Shown here piece by piece: positions 51,761-59,992 of a stretch of DNA of 64,000 nt. The notes below the pieces were generated by a model, which saw nothing but the letters and a program-made list of their open reading frames with translations, ran no database searches and had not been told where the DNA came from. Source of the stretch: Caballeronia peredens (GTDB lineage Bacteria; Pseudomonadota; Gammaproteobacteria; Burkholderiales; Burkholderiaceae); NCBI GenBank assembly GCA_001544595.2, contig FCOH02000007.1, forward strand, positions 124,001 through 188,000. Direction: 5' to 3'. A program made the position numbers and the translations under genes. How positions within the stretch are numbered: the first letter of the stretch is position 1; each line of letters starts with the position of its first letter.

Positions 51761-52084
51761 TCAGACGTGTCTCGGCCAGAGTCCGCCGCACTGATTCGCG
51801 GGCAGCGCGCCGGCCACGAACGCCGCTTTCAGATCGGCGCGTTCGGAGAAACGCGGTGCATCGAGCCAGACGAGAAATTCCTCGCGCCAGTTGCCCCACG
51901 CGTTTTCGTCGAAATCGAAATCCTCGTCGATGCGGCCGTTGTCGCGCAGATACGCGCCGACCACCTGCTTGCCGTTCCAGTACGCGACGGCGACATCGGT
52001 CAGATCGGCGGTCATGCCGTGGGGAAGATCGCGCAGCAGCATCGCGACATGCGCCTTGAACGCTTTGAATTCGGTCGGTCTCAT
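51761..52084 (-). CDS. Hypothetical protein, 107 residues
   Basis: Starts MRPTEFKAFKAHVAMLLRDLPHG. Acidic, with a DEDFDFDENAWGNWREEFLVWL segment rich in Asp and Trp, and no signal peptide or membrane helix. Not recognised. The next gene upstream on the same strand (52152-52400) is another small acidic protein; the two may form a unit. Coding bias supports it over antisense frames. Confidence 0.6.
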   Translation of the reverse strand: MRPTEFKAFKAHVAMLLRDLPHGMTADLTDVAVAYWNGKQVVGAYLRDNGRIDEDFDFDENAWGNWREEFLVWLDAPRFSERADLKAAFVAGALPANQCGGLWPRHV

Positions 52085-52151
52085 CGCCTGCTCCGCGTGG
52101 AAAAGTGCGTAACAAATGACTGCGTGAATTCACTTCCTGAGGCGTGTCCGG

Positions 52152-52400
52152 TCAGCCGAACACGCCCTTGTTCAAATCCTTCTCGAACGCGGCGGGCCAT
52201 TCCGTGCCGTGTCCGGTGCGATATTCGCGTTCCTTGAGCGTCGAGCGCCGCGTGATGGTGACGAGTCCCTGCAATGGATACACGTCGTCCACGACATCGC
52301 ATGCGCCGCCTTCCTGCACGAGAAAATCGCTTTCTTCGAGACGATGGCGTGACAGGATCGCCAGAAAATCCGCTCGTTCGTCCGGTGCGATCACTGACAT
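52152..52400 (-). CDS. Hypothetical protein, 82 residues
   Basis: Starts MSVIAPDERADFLAILSRHRL, with GGAGG 5-6 bases before the ATG at 52400; an in-frame ATG at 52430 has no such site. Segment EESDFLVQEGGACDVVDDVYPLQGLVTITRRSTLKEREYRTG is well ordered; the C-terminal half has WPAAFEKDLNKGVFG. No domain recognised. Soluble, probably cytoplasmic, possibly co-transcribed with the 107-residue gene 67 bases downstream. Confidence 0.65.
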   Translation of the reverse strand: MSVIAPDERADFLAILSRHRLEESDFLVQEGGACDVVDDVYPLQGLVTITRRSTLKEREYRTGHGTEWPAAFEKDLNKGVFG

Positions 52401-52537
52401 GTCGGCCTCCATGATCGGGCGCTGCTTCATTCACCCTGCTTCATTCAAAGTAGCACACGCGCAAAAGAACGGCGGCGCGGATCTTGCGAGGAACGCGGCA
52501 CGGCGCACGCGCCAGTTTTTTCTCGATGGAGAATCGA

Positions 52538-52951
52538 ATGACGATGAAGCGCGGACCGATCCGCCTGCGCGCCGCCGCGTTGATGGCGCTGACGGCACTG
52601 ACGGCACTCGCGGCGCCCGTGTTCTGCACGCATGCCCGCGCCGACGACGCCGCGTGCGGCACGCTCGAAAGCGCAACCGGCGGGCAAGGCGCGATGTTCG
52701 CGTTGCGCGAGGGAGAAAGCGTGAATTTCTGGCGCGGCGGCGCCGTAAAACACGGCGCGCTGCACGTCTACAAGGACGGCGAGGTGTATCGCGTGTATTG
52801 GCAGCCGGAGGGAAGCGGCGAGCAATATGTGCTCGCGAATGCCGGCGACAACAGCGTGCGGCTCGTGGCGACGCCGCCGCACGGCACGAAGGTGGACGCG
52901 GGACCGGGCAGCCTGCCGCAGCAGAAAGTGCTGTCCTGTCCCGCGTTGTGA
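52538..52951 (+). CDS. Secreted hypothetical protein, 137 residues
   Basis: ATG at 52538 with GGAG upstream (an ATG two codons later is possible). The Sec signal peptide reads MTMKRGPIRLRAAALMALTA and ends near THARADD. The mature part is about 100 residues with two Cys (AACGTLES, KVLSCPAL at the C-terminus) that could form a disulfide, and a beta-rich middle (GALHVYKDGEVYRVYWQPEGSGEQYVLANAGDNSVRLVATPP). Not recognised. Convergent with tyrB, 3 bases between stops. Confidence 0.68.
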   Translation: MTMKRGPIRLRAAALMALTALTALAAPVFCTHARADDAACGTLESATGGQGAMFALREGESVNFWRGGAVKHGALHVYKDGEVYRVYWQPEGSGEQYVLANAGDNSVRLVATPPHGTKVDAGPGSLPQQKVLSCPAL

Positions 52952-52954
52952 CGC

Positions 52955-54154
52955 TTATTTCGTTGCAAGCACCTTGCCGATTGCGTCAGCGACGATCTGC
53001 ACGTTGCTGTCGTTCAGGCCCGCGACGCACATGCGGCCCGAGCGCAGGATATACACGCCGAACTCCTCTTTCAGACGATCCGCCTGTTCCGCGACGAGCC
53101 CCGTATACGTGAACATGCCGCGCTGCTTGACGTAGCGCGTCAGCATTTCGCCGCGCACGTGGTCCTTCAGGCCGTCGTGAATCGCCTGGCGCATGCGCGC
53201 GATGCGCTGGCACATCGACGCGAGTTCTTCCTGCCACGATTGCCGCAGTTCCGGCGTATTCAGCACATGCGTGACGATCTTCGCGCCATGCGTCGGCGGA
53301 TTGCTGTAGTTCGAGCGCACGGCACTCGTCAGCTGGCCGAGCACGCGATCGGCTTCGGCGGCATCGTCGCAAATGACGTGCAGGCCGCCGCAACGCTCGC
53401 CGTACAGCGAGAAATTCTTCGAGAACGAATTCGCGATGAACGCCGGCAGCCCGCGCCGCGCGATTTCGCGCACGGCAAAGGCGTCGTCGTCGAGGCCGGC
53501 GCCGAAGCCCTGATACGCCATATCGACGAACGGCAGCAGATCGCGCTTCTGCAGCACGTCGATGAGCTTCACCCACTGCGTCTGATCGAGATCGACGCCC
53601 GTCGGGTTATGGCAGCACGCGTGCAGCAGCACGACGCTCTTCGCGGGAAGCTTGTCGATGGCGGCGAGCATCGCGTCGAACAGAAGACCGCCGGTGGCTT
53701 CGTCGTAGTACGGATACGTGTTCACCTCGAAGCCCGCGCGCTCGAAGATGAACCGGTGGTTTTCCCACGTCGGGTCGCTCACCCACAGCTTCGATTGCGG
53801 AAAATAACGCTTGATGAAATCGGCGCCCACTTTCAGCGCGCCCGAGCCGCCGAGCGTCTGCACGCTCGCGATGCGGCCGTCCGCGCGCGCCGGGATGTCG
53901 TGACCGAACACGAGCGACTGCACAGCGTCGCGATAATGCGCGAAACCCGCCATCGGCAGATAGGGCTTCGGGCCGAGGTTCTTCAGCATCGACAGTTCGG
54001 CTTCGCGCACGGCCTGCATGACGGGCAGGCGGCCTTCGTCGTCGAAGTAGATGCCGATGCTCAGATTGACCTTGTTGGTGCGCGGATCTTTCTGGAAGTT
54101 TTCGTTCAGCGAGAGAATCGGGTCGCCGGGATAGGCATCGATATGTTCGAACAT
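52955..54154 (-). CDS. tyrB: Aromatic amino acid aminotransferase (aspartate/tyrosine/aromatic family)
   Basis: 399 residues, a fold-type I PLP enzyme of the AspC/TyrB branch: MFEHIDAYPGDPILSLNENFQKDPRTNKVNLSIGIYFDDEGRLPVM at the N-terminus, HACCHNPTGVDLDQTQW, PLP lysine in FIANSFSKNFSLYGERCGGLHV, and RSNYSNPPTHGAKIVTHVL. Transfers amino groups between aromatic amino acids or aspartate and 2-oxoglutarate. TyrB versus AspC cannot be fixed by motif alone. The co-directional AroP/PheP-like permease gene 23 bases upstream supports an aromatic substrate. Confidence 0.88.
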   Translation of the reverse strand: MFEHIDAYPGDPILSLNENFQKDPRTNKVNLSIGIYFDDEGRLPVMQAVREAELSMLKNLGPKPYLPMAGFAHYRDAVQSLVFGHDIPARADGRIASVQTLGGSGALKVGADFIKRYFPQSKLWVSDPTWENHRFIFERAGFEVNTYPYYDEATGGLLFDAMLAAIDKLPAKSVVLLHACCHNPTGVDLDQTQWVKLIDVLQKRDLLPFVDMAYQGFGAGLDDDAFAVREIARRGLPAFIANSFSKNFSLYGERCGGLHVICDDAAEADRVLGQLTSAVRSNYSNPPTHGAKIVTHVLNTPELRQSWQEELASMCQRIARMRQAIHDGLKDHVRGEMLTRYVKQRGMFTYTGLVAEQADRLKEEFGVYILRSGRMCVAGLNDSNVQIVADAIGKVLATK

Positions 54155-54177
54155 GGTAGTGGTATCAGGACGAGAGA

Positions 54178-55578
54178 TCAGCGAGATGGAAGGCGGTTGG
54201 CGCGATTCGCGTCACCGCCCCTTTTTCTGAGATAGTAGCCGATTCCGAGAACGGCCAGCCAGACGGGGATCAGGTACACGGACAGGCGCAGGTCCGGCGT
54301 TTCGTACATCACCCACACGATGCCCGCGAGAAACGCCAGCACCGCGTAGTTCGTCAGCGGATGTCCGAAGCTCGGGAACGCCGCATTTTCACGGCGTGCG
54401 CGCTTCTGGCGCCGGAACATGAGATGGATGATGCTGATCATCGCCCAGTTGATCACCAGCGCCGACACGGCGAGGCCCATCAGCAGTCCGAACGCGCGGC
54501 CCGGAATCACATAGTTGATCACGACGCACGCCGCCGTCACGAACGCCGACACCGCGAGCGCCGGCAGCGGAATGCCGCGCGCGCTCACGTGCGCCAGCAC
54601 GCGCGGCGCGTTGCCTTGCTGCGCGAGGCCGTAGAGCATGCGGCTGTTCGCGTAGACGCCGCTGTTGTACACCGACAGCGCGGCGGTGAGCACGATTACG
54701 TTGAGCACGTTCGCGACGAGCGTGCTGTTCATTTCGCGAAAAATCAGCACGAACGGGCTGCCGCCGGTCGCGACCTTGTCCCACGGATACAGCGACAGCA
54801 GAATGGCGAGCGCGCCGACATAGAAAATCAGGATGCGGTAGATAACCTGATTGGTCGCGCGGGGAATGCTGCGCGACGGATCTTCCGCTTCCGCCGCCGT
54901 GATGCCGACGAGTTCCAGTCCGCCGAACGAAAACATGATGACGGCCATCGACATCACGAGGCCGCTCACGCCGTTCGGAAAGAAGCCGCCGAGCCGCCAC
55001 AGATTCGCGACGCTCGCGTCCGGCCCGGCGCGGCCCGACGCGAGCAGAAAGCCGCCGAACAGAATCATGCCGACAATCGCGGCCACCTTCACGATGGCGA
55101 ACCAGAACTCCGTCTCGCCGTAAGACTTGACGCTGGTCAGATTGATCGCGTTGACGATCGCGAAGCACGCGAGCGCCGATACCCACGTCGGCAGGCCCGG
55201 CCACCAGTACTGCATGTAGATGCCGATCGCCGAGAGCTCGGCCATGCTCACGAGAATGTAGATCGCCCAGTAATTCCAGCCTGACACGAAGCCCGCGGCG
55301 TGGCCCCAGTATTTGTCGGCGAAGTGGCTGAAGGAACCGGCGACGGGTTCGTCGACGATCATCTCGCCCAGTTGCCGCATGATGAAAAACGCCATCAGAC
55401 CGGCAATCGCGTAGCCCAGCAGCACCGACGGCCCGGCGAGCCTGATGGTCTGCGCGACGCCGAGAAAGAGCCCCGTGCCGATCGCCCCGCCGAGCGCGAT
55501 CAGCTGAATGTGGCGGCTTTTGAGCCCGCGCCTGAGTGCATCGCGCGGCATTGTTTCATTTGTGTTGCCTGACACCAT
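54178..55578 (-). CDS. Aromatic/neutral amino acid permease (AroP/PheP family)
   Basis: 466 residues from ATG at 55578 (GGGAAG upstream); a longer open frame to 55923 crosses a non-coding promoter and is rejected. APC superfamily, AAT family, 12 helices. Opens with LRRGLKSRHIQLIALGGAIGTGLFLGVAQTIRLAGPSVLLGYAIAGLMAFFIMRQLGEM, the AroP/PheP/ProY signature. Further: PVAGSFSHFADKYWG and FGGLELVGITAAEAEDPSRSIPRATNQVIYRI. Proton-driven uptake of an aromatic amino acid is likely given the adjacent aminotransferase. Proline or another neutral amino acid remains possible. Confidence 0.87.
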   Translation of the reverse strand: MVSGNTNETMPRDALRRGLKSRHIQLIALGGAIGTGLFLGVAQTIRLAGPSVLLGYAIAGLMAFFIMRQLGEMIVDEPVAGSFSHFADKYWGHAAGFVSGWNYWAIYILVSMAELSAIGIYMQYWWPGLPTWVSALACFAIVNAINLTSVKSYGETEFWFAIVKVAAIVGMILFGGFLLASGRAGPDASVANLWRLGGFFPNGVSGLVMSMAVIMFSFGGLELVGITAAEAEDPSRSIPRATNQVIYRILIFYVGALAILLSLYPWDKVATGGSPFVLIFREMNSTLVANVLNVIVLTAALSVYNSGVYANSRMLYGLAQQGNAPRVLAHVSARGIPLPALAVSAFVTAACVVINYVIPGRAFGLLMGLAVSALVINWAMISIIHLMFRRQKRARRENAAFPSFGHPLTNYAVLAFLAGIVWVMYETPDLRLSVYLIPVWLAVLGIGYYLRKRGGDANRANRLPSR

Positions 55579-55921
55579 TTTCTTCCCTGCGCGAACCGCA
55601 AAAATTACCGCGTAAAAGCTTCCTGCACCTGAATTCGTGTCTTTTCGACCACCTGCACCGCCGATTTTTCGGGTAAAAAGTGTTGTTTTTTTGTGCGGAT
55701 GGCCCCCGGTGGCCGGCGCAAATGCGCTGACCGCCCGAAAACGAATTCGCGATTTTACCGCCCGGCGGCCGCTGCGCCTTGATGGGCGGACCTGCCGCGC
55801 CGGCGCCCCAATCTTGAGGGCGACACGGCCGCCGATTTGAGGCCGGAATCGGGTGTTGTTCGGAGGATTGCTTCGGACGCGCGGGCAGCAGAATCGCACC
55901 ATCCACTCACGAGGGGTCGCC
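55579..55921. other. 343-base divergent promoter region (permease / small protein)
   Basis: No credible gene. Contains T/A-rich patches (runs of 5-7 T between 55665 and 55695) likely to hold the permease promoter on the minus strand, then a very GC-rich part with repeated CGGC/GCCG blocks, and GGGG-type ribosome site for the gene at 55922. I see no recognisable riboswitch. Confidence 0.45.
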
Positions 55922-56185
55922 ATGTTTCAGACGATGGAAGGTAACGCCAGGCCGCATCGCACGGCCGAAGTTATTGCTCACGAAATGCACTCGGGCGGGC
56001 CGGCCACGCAGGCCGAATTGCTGAGCACGCTGCAGTCGGTGTCGGACAACATCATGCGCCTCGCGGGCAAGCTGCGCGCCGGGCGCGACGCCACCGCCGA
56101 CGACGCCGCGTCGATCACCGAGCAACAGGCGCTCGCGCAGCAGCTGATCGGCCGTCTGCTGACGCTGCCCGCATCGCAGGCGTAA
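55922..56185 (+). CDS. 87-residue hypothetical protein
   Basis: ATG at 55922 with GAGGGG upstream. Sequence MFQTMEGNARPHRTAEVIAHEMHSGGPATQAELLSTLQSVSDNIMRLAGKLRAGRDATADDAASITEQQALAQQLIGRLL: mostly helical with heptad-like spacing, no membrane segment. Not recognised. A 54-residue membrane protein gene follows on the same strand after 81 bases. Confidence 0.65.
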   Translation: MFQTMEGNARPHRTAEVIAHEMHSGGPATQAELLSTLQSVSDNIMRLAGKLRAGRDATADDAASITEQQALAQQLIGRLLTLPASQA

Positions 56186-56266
56186 CGCAAACACAAGGAA
56201 GCCGACGCGACGGCGGCCGCAAGCCGCCCGCGTTCATCGCATCAGAAAGGCATCAGGAAGAAGAGC

Positions 56267-56431
56267 ATGAACTATTTGACGATCATCGCGGCTGTGTGGG
56301 CGATCTGCGCGTTCTGCGCCGTGCTGTTCATCCGCGGCGCGACCCAGCGCAATCAGGAACCGCTGCGGATCCACACCAACGAGCATGAGCTGAACAGCAA
56401 ACGTTCCAAGGATTTCGGCCGCACTGTCTGA
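56267..56431 (+). CDS. 54-residue single-pass membrane protein
   Basis: ATG at 56267, AGGAAG upstream, TGA at 56429. N-terminal hydrophobic helix (NYLTIIAAVWAICAFCAVLF) followed by a polar, basic cytoplasmic tail with RGATQRNQEPLRIHTNEHELNSKR. The pattern of clean ribosome site, helix and tail supports expression. Function unknown. Possibly co-transcribed with the upstream 87-residue gene. Confidence 0.6.
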   Translation: MNYLTIIAAVWAICAFCAVLFIRGATQRNQEPLRIHTNEHELNSKRSKDFGRTV

Positions 56432-56503
56432 CGAGCGGACGCCCGGAACCCCGATCCGGCGCGACGCGCGCGCCTCGCCGGACAGATTCGAACCAGACTT
56501 GCC

Positions 56504-56950
56504 TTACTTGCCCGCGTTGAGCGCGGCAACCGCGGCCCGCAGGCCGAGCAGATAGCTCTCCACGCCGAAGCCGGAAATCTGGCCCTTCGCGATCTCCGCG
56601 AACACCGACTTGTGGCGGAACTCTTCCCGCGCGTGCACGTGCGACATGTGCACTTCGATGATCGGCGCCGTCAGAATGGCGAGCGCGTCGCGGATCGCGT
56701 AGCTGTAGTGCGTCCACGCGCCCGCGTTGATCACGATAGCATCGACCTTTTCTTCGAACGCGCGATGAATGCGCGAGCACATCTCGCCTTCGATGTTCGT
56801 CTGATAGCACTCCACTTCCACGCCCAGTTCCTTGCCGAGCGCGGCCAGTTGCGAGTCGATTTGCGCGAGCGTCGCGGTGCCGTAGGTCTTCGGGTCGCGC
56901 TTGCCGAACATATTGAGGTTGACGCCGTGCAGCGTCAGGATCTTTGCCAT
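56504..56950 (-). CDS. aroQ: 3-dehydroquinate dehydratase, type II
   Basis: 148 residues, the type II (dodecameric) length. LTLHGVNLNMFGKRDPKTYG at the N-terminus includes the catalytic Tyr loop, YQTNIEGEMCSRIHRAF is the QSNxEGxxxxxIH motif with an unusual Thr at its second position (normally Ser), INAGAWTHYSYAIRDAL and VEVHMSHVHAREEFRHKS-like block (EVHMSHVHAREEFRHKS) complete the active site. Type II enzymes serve both shikimate biosynthesis and quinate catabolism. Next to a Gfo/Idh/MocA dehydrogenase and an MHS transporter on the same strand, a catabolic quinate/shikimate role is likely. Confidence 0.9.
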   Translation of the reverse strand: MAKILTLHGVNLNMFGKRDPKTYGTATLAQIDSQLAALGKELGVEVECYQTNIEGEMCSRIHRAFEEKVDAIVINAGAWTHYSYAIRDALAILTAPIIEVHMSHVHAREEFRHKSVFAEIAKGQISGFGVESYLLGLRAAVAALNAGK

Positions 56951-56975
56951 GACTTGTCCTTGATGGGATGAGAAT

Positions 56976-58034
56976 TCAGACGGTTTCGACGATTTTGCCG
57001 CTGCTCGCGGCTTCGACGATAGCCTCGGTGATGCGCAGATTCTGAAGCCCGTCGCGCGCGCTGACAATAGGCTCGGCTTCACCGCGCACCACGCGGCCGA
57101 AATGTTCCATCTGATGCGCGAGCGGATCGTCGCGCTGCACCGGCACGACGCTTTCCTCGAACGGCTTCCACCACGAGCGGTCTTCGGCTTTCGCGTAGGA
57201 CTTGAGGCGCATCGTCGGCACGGAAAGCGAGCCGAACGTGCCCGCGATCACGTAGCAGTCTTCGTCCGGATAGGTCGAGTACGCCTTGTTCTCCCGCGAT
57301 GTCTGCTCCCAGCTGCGCGGGCTCGCCGCCGTGTCCGACAGCATGAACGTGCCGAGCGCGCCGCTCGCGAAGCGCAGATTGATCGCGACCGTATCCTCGA
57401 CCGGAAAGCCGCGCGTCGCGTGCGAGGCGAACGCCTGCACCGCGACGATGTCGCCGCACAGCATGCGCAGGTTGTGCACTTCGTGAATCATGTTGAGCAG
57501 GATCGGGCCGCCGCCCGGCTCGCGCCGCCAGGCCGCGCCGGCGAAATACTCGTCGGGCTTGAAGAACACGGCGCTGCCCATCACGGCGACGAGCTTGCCT
57601 AGCCGCCCTTCGTCGATCACCTGTTTCGCGCGCGCCATGATCGGGCTGTGCGCGCGATGATGCCCGATCAGCACTTTGACGCCCGAACGCTCCGTTTCAT
57701 CGACGAGCGCCTGCGCTTCGGCGACCGTCGGCGCGATCGGCTTTTCCAGCAGCGTCGGCACGCCGGCGGCGAGACAGATGCGCGCGTGCTCGACATGCAA
57801 CTGATTCGGCGTCGCGAGCACGATGCCGTCCGGGCGATCCTTCGCGAGCAGCTCATCGAGCGTCTTGTAGAGCGGCACGCCCGCCCGCGCCGCGATATCG
57901 ACGGCCGCGGGCGCGGGATCGACGATTGCGGAAAGCGTGCAGGTCGCACTGTTCTGCGCGACGCCCATGTGCGCCTGTCCGATATAACCCGCGCCGGCCA
58001 CTGCGATGCGCGTCTTGCTGGAGTTCGTAGTCAC
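56976..58034 (-). CDS. Gfo/Idh/MocA-family oxidoreductase (predicted quinate/shikimate dehydrogenase)
   Basis: 352 residues with N-terminal Rossmann motif IAVAGAGYIGQAHM and the EKPIA motif (VPTLLEKPIAPT) of the family, then HHRAHSPIMARAKQVIDEGRLG and GGGPILLNMIHEVHNLRMLCGDI with the catalytic His. NAD(P)-dependent oxidation of a polyol or cyclitol. Classic quinate dehydrogenases are AroE-like or PQQ enzymes, but sugar/cyclitol dehydrogenases of this family can act on quinate. Location between aroQ (25 bases) and an MHS transporter suggests it feeds 3-dehydroquinate to AroQ. Inositol is the main alternative. Confidence 0.82.
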   Translation of the reverse strand: MTTNSSKTRIAVAGAGYIGQAHMGVAQNSATCTLSAIVDPAPAAVDIAARAGVPLYKTLDELLAKDRPDGIVLATPNQLHVEHARICLAAGVPTLLEKPIAPTVAEAQALVDETERSGVKVLIGHHRAHSPIMARAKQVIDEGRLGKLVAVMGSAVFFKPDEYFAGAAWRREPGGGPILLNMIHEVHNLRMLCGDIVAVQAFASHATRGFPVEDTVAINLRFASGALGTFMLSDTAASPRSWEQTSRENKAYSTYPDEDCYVIAGTFGSLSVPTMRLKSYAKAEDRSWWKPFEESVVPVQRDDPLAHQMEHFGRVVRGEAEPIVSARDGLQNLRITEAIVEAASSGKIVETV

Positions 58035-58127
58035 TTCGGTTCACCGTATCGAGAAGAAAGCGCGCGCACGAAGGCGCGCGGACGGCGCGGTCACGCGCCG
58101 CCGAAAGGGAAAACAGATGAGCGGGAA

Positions 58128-58158
58128 GCGCACGGGCCCGTTGCGCGGGCCCGTGCGC
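58128..58158 (-). terminator. 13-bp GC-rich hairpin after the MHS transporter gene
   Basis: Perfect 13-bp stem (58128-58140 with 58146-58158) around a 5-base loop, 3 bases after the transporter's stop. On the minus strand no clear T-run follows, so it may attenuate rather than stop transcription between the transporter and the downstream dehydrogenase. Two further hairpins (e.g. CGGCGCG-GTCA-CGCGCCG near 58083) lie in the same 127-base gap. Confidence 0.65.
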
Positions 58159-58161
58159 CGG

Positions 58162-59580
58162 TCAGGATGCGCGCGCGTTCGCCACCGATTCCGCGCGCAG
58201 GCGGTCGTACTCGGATTTCTCGACCGGCCGCGCATCCGGCTCGCCGAGCTGGCTGAGCGGAATGCGATACGTCTCGCGCGCGGTCCATGCGGCGATTGCC
58301 GCGATGATCGTCACCACGAGCGTGATCGAGCCGATCGTGACCGGAATGTTGGTCGATCCGGGCGGCGCGACCGTCGCGAAGAGTGCGGGCAACAGCGCCG
58401 TGATGGTCGTGCCGACGTTCTGCGAAATGGCCATCGCGGAGACGCGCGTGCGCGTCGGGAACAGTTCCGGATAGAAGCTCGGGAAGATCGCGTTATAGCC
58501 CTGATAGACGATGCCCCACATCAGCAGCGACGCGACGATCGCGAGGCCGACGCTGTGAATGCTGATCGAGTAGAGATACAGATACGACAGCAGGCCCGAA
58601 GCGATCGCGCCGAAAATGACCGGCGGCTTGCGCCCGATCTTGTCGGAGAGATTGCCGACCAGCGGAATCACCAGCACGGCCAGGATGTTGCCCACGACCG
58701 GAATCCACAGATACACGCTCTTGTGGAAGCCGACGCCATACGCCGCCTGCACCGCGTAAGCGGCGCCGAAGATCGTCGCGACGACGGGAATCACGTTCAT
58801 CAGCGCCATGCAGACGACGCGGATCATGTCGCCGAGGTTGTACCGGAAGGCCTCGACGATCGGCGAGCGCGGCACCGCGCCCTTCTCGCCTTCCTTTTCG
58901 AAGGCGGGCGTCTCGTGCACTTCGCGGCGGATGATGTAACCCGCAATCAGCACGACCGCCGAGAGCAGGAACGGAATGCGCCAGCCCCAGGAATTGAACG
59001 CGTCTTCGGGCATGTAATAGGCGAGCGGCAGGAAGATCGCGGCGGCGAGAATCTGTCCGGCCTGCACGCCTTGCAGCGTGAAGCTCGCGAAATAGCCGCG
59101 TCGTCCGAATGGCGCGTGTTCGAGAATCATCGAACTCGCGCCGGAGATTTCGCCCGCCACCGCGAAGCCCTGAATCAGCCGGAGGATCACGAGCAGCGCG
59201 GGCGCGAGCATCCCGACGCTCTGGTAGGTCGGCAGGAAACCGACGGCCATCGTCGAGAAGCCCATCAGGAACATGCACAGCACGAGGACGGTTTTGCGGC
59301 CGTGCGTGTCGCCCCAGTGACCGAGCACGAAGGCGCCGATCGGCCGCGCGACGTAGCCGACGCCGTATGTCGCGAGCGACGCGACGATCGCCACCTTCGG
59401 ATTGCCGGACGGAAAGAAGATCTGCGGAAAAATGAGCGACGCCGCCTGCGCGTAGATGAAGAAGTCGTAGTACTCGAGCGCGGAGCCTATCCAGCCGCTC
59501 GCGGTGGCCTTTTTCGTCTGCTTGCGGTGCTCGGCGTGCGACCCGTCTTTTGCGTCGGGTGCGAGGGAATTCGTGTCCAT
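58162..59580 (-). CDS. MHS-family MFS transporter (ShiA/quinate-type)
   Basis: 472 residues, about 12 helices. ASGWIGSALEYYDFFIYAQAASLIFPQIFFP and GHWGDTHGRKTVLVLCMFLMG are MHS signatures of the shikimate/aromatic-acid branch; GEISGASSMILEHAPFGRRGYFASF, and the C-terminal PLSQLGEPDARPVEKSEYDRLR tail. A long periplasmic/cytoplasmic loop is absent. Same strand as the dehydrogenase and aroQ genes downstream, giving transporter-dehydrogenase-dehydratase order. Cargo likely quinate or shikimate, inferred from the neighbours. Confidence 0.87.
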   Translation of the reverse strand: MDTNSLAPDAKDGSHAEHRKQTKKATASGWIGSALEYYDFFIYAQAASLIFPQIFFPSGNPKVAIVASLATYGVGYVARPIGAFVLGHWGDTHGRKTVLVLCMFLMGFSTMAVGFLPTYQSVGMLAPALLVILRLIQGFAVAGEISGASSMILEHAPFGRRGYFASFTLQGVQAGQILAAAIFLPLAYYMPEDAFNSWGWRIPFLLSAVVLIAGYIIRREVHETPAFEKEGEKGAVPRSPIVEAFRYNLGDMIRVVCMALMNVIPVVATIFGAAYAVQAAYGVGFHKSVYLWIPVVGNILAVLVIPLVGNLSDKIGRKPPVIFGAIASGLLSYLYLYSISIHSVGLAIVASLLMWGIVYQGYNAIFPSFYPELFPTRTRVSAMAISQNVGTTITALLPALFATVAPPGSTNIPVTIGSITLVVTIIAAIAAWTARETYRIPLSQLGEPDARPVEKSEYDRLRAESVANARAS

Positions 59581-59992
59581 GACGTCTCCATTTTCTGACC
59601 GTTAGACGGTTTCTGTGCCCTTTCTCACGACGATGTCCTTACACCGATATCACATTTCCGCTCTCCTGCTTCGCCCGGCGCCGTCCGCTGCCCGGCGCGG
59701 CAGGCATCCAGTCATGATCGGCGCTGAAACGAAAGCTTTCGATGAGGCAAAACCCGCGCGCCGCGTATTCGGTGAAAGGCTTCGGCGTTAAATTACTATG
59801 TCTTTGGAAAGACATAATCGGCTTCCGATGAAAATCAGAATGCGCTCCAAGCGAATAATAGGCATCTGCGCGGCCTGCCGCGCCGAGATCTGCCTAAAGC
59901 TTGTGCAAACGCCGCCGTAAACACGATCACCGGCGGTGACGATATCGCCGCCGCACTACTTTCGCGCTCTCTTCGGCCCGTCGGTCCACCGT
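59581..59992. other. 412-base divergent region before the quinate/shikimate-type operon and the diguanylate cyclase gene
   Basis: No credible gene. Contains ACCGT-TAG-ACGGT (59598-59610) just upstream of the transporter start, several GC-rich inverted blocks, and an A/T-rich patch (59788-59830) with a 20-bp palindrome listed separately. Promoters for both directions must lie here. The cyclase start is uncertain. Confidence 0.5.
59797..59816. promoter_or_regulatory. 20-bp palindrome in the divergent region
   Basis: TATGTCTTTGGAAAGACATA: perfect 9-bp arms around GG, in an A/T-rich patch about 217 bases from the transporter start and 177 bases from the cyclase start. Likely an operator for an unlinked regulator, possibly IclR or LysR type, though no gene for one is adjacent. 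Confidence 0.5.
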
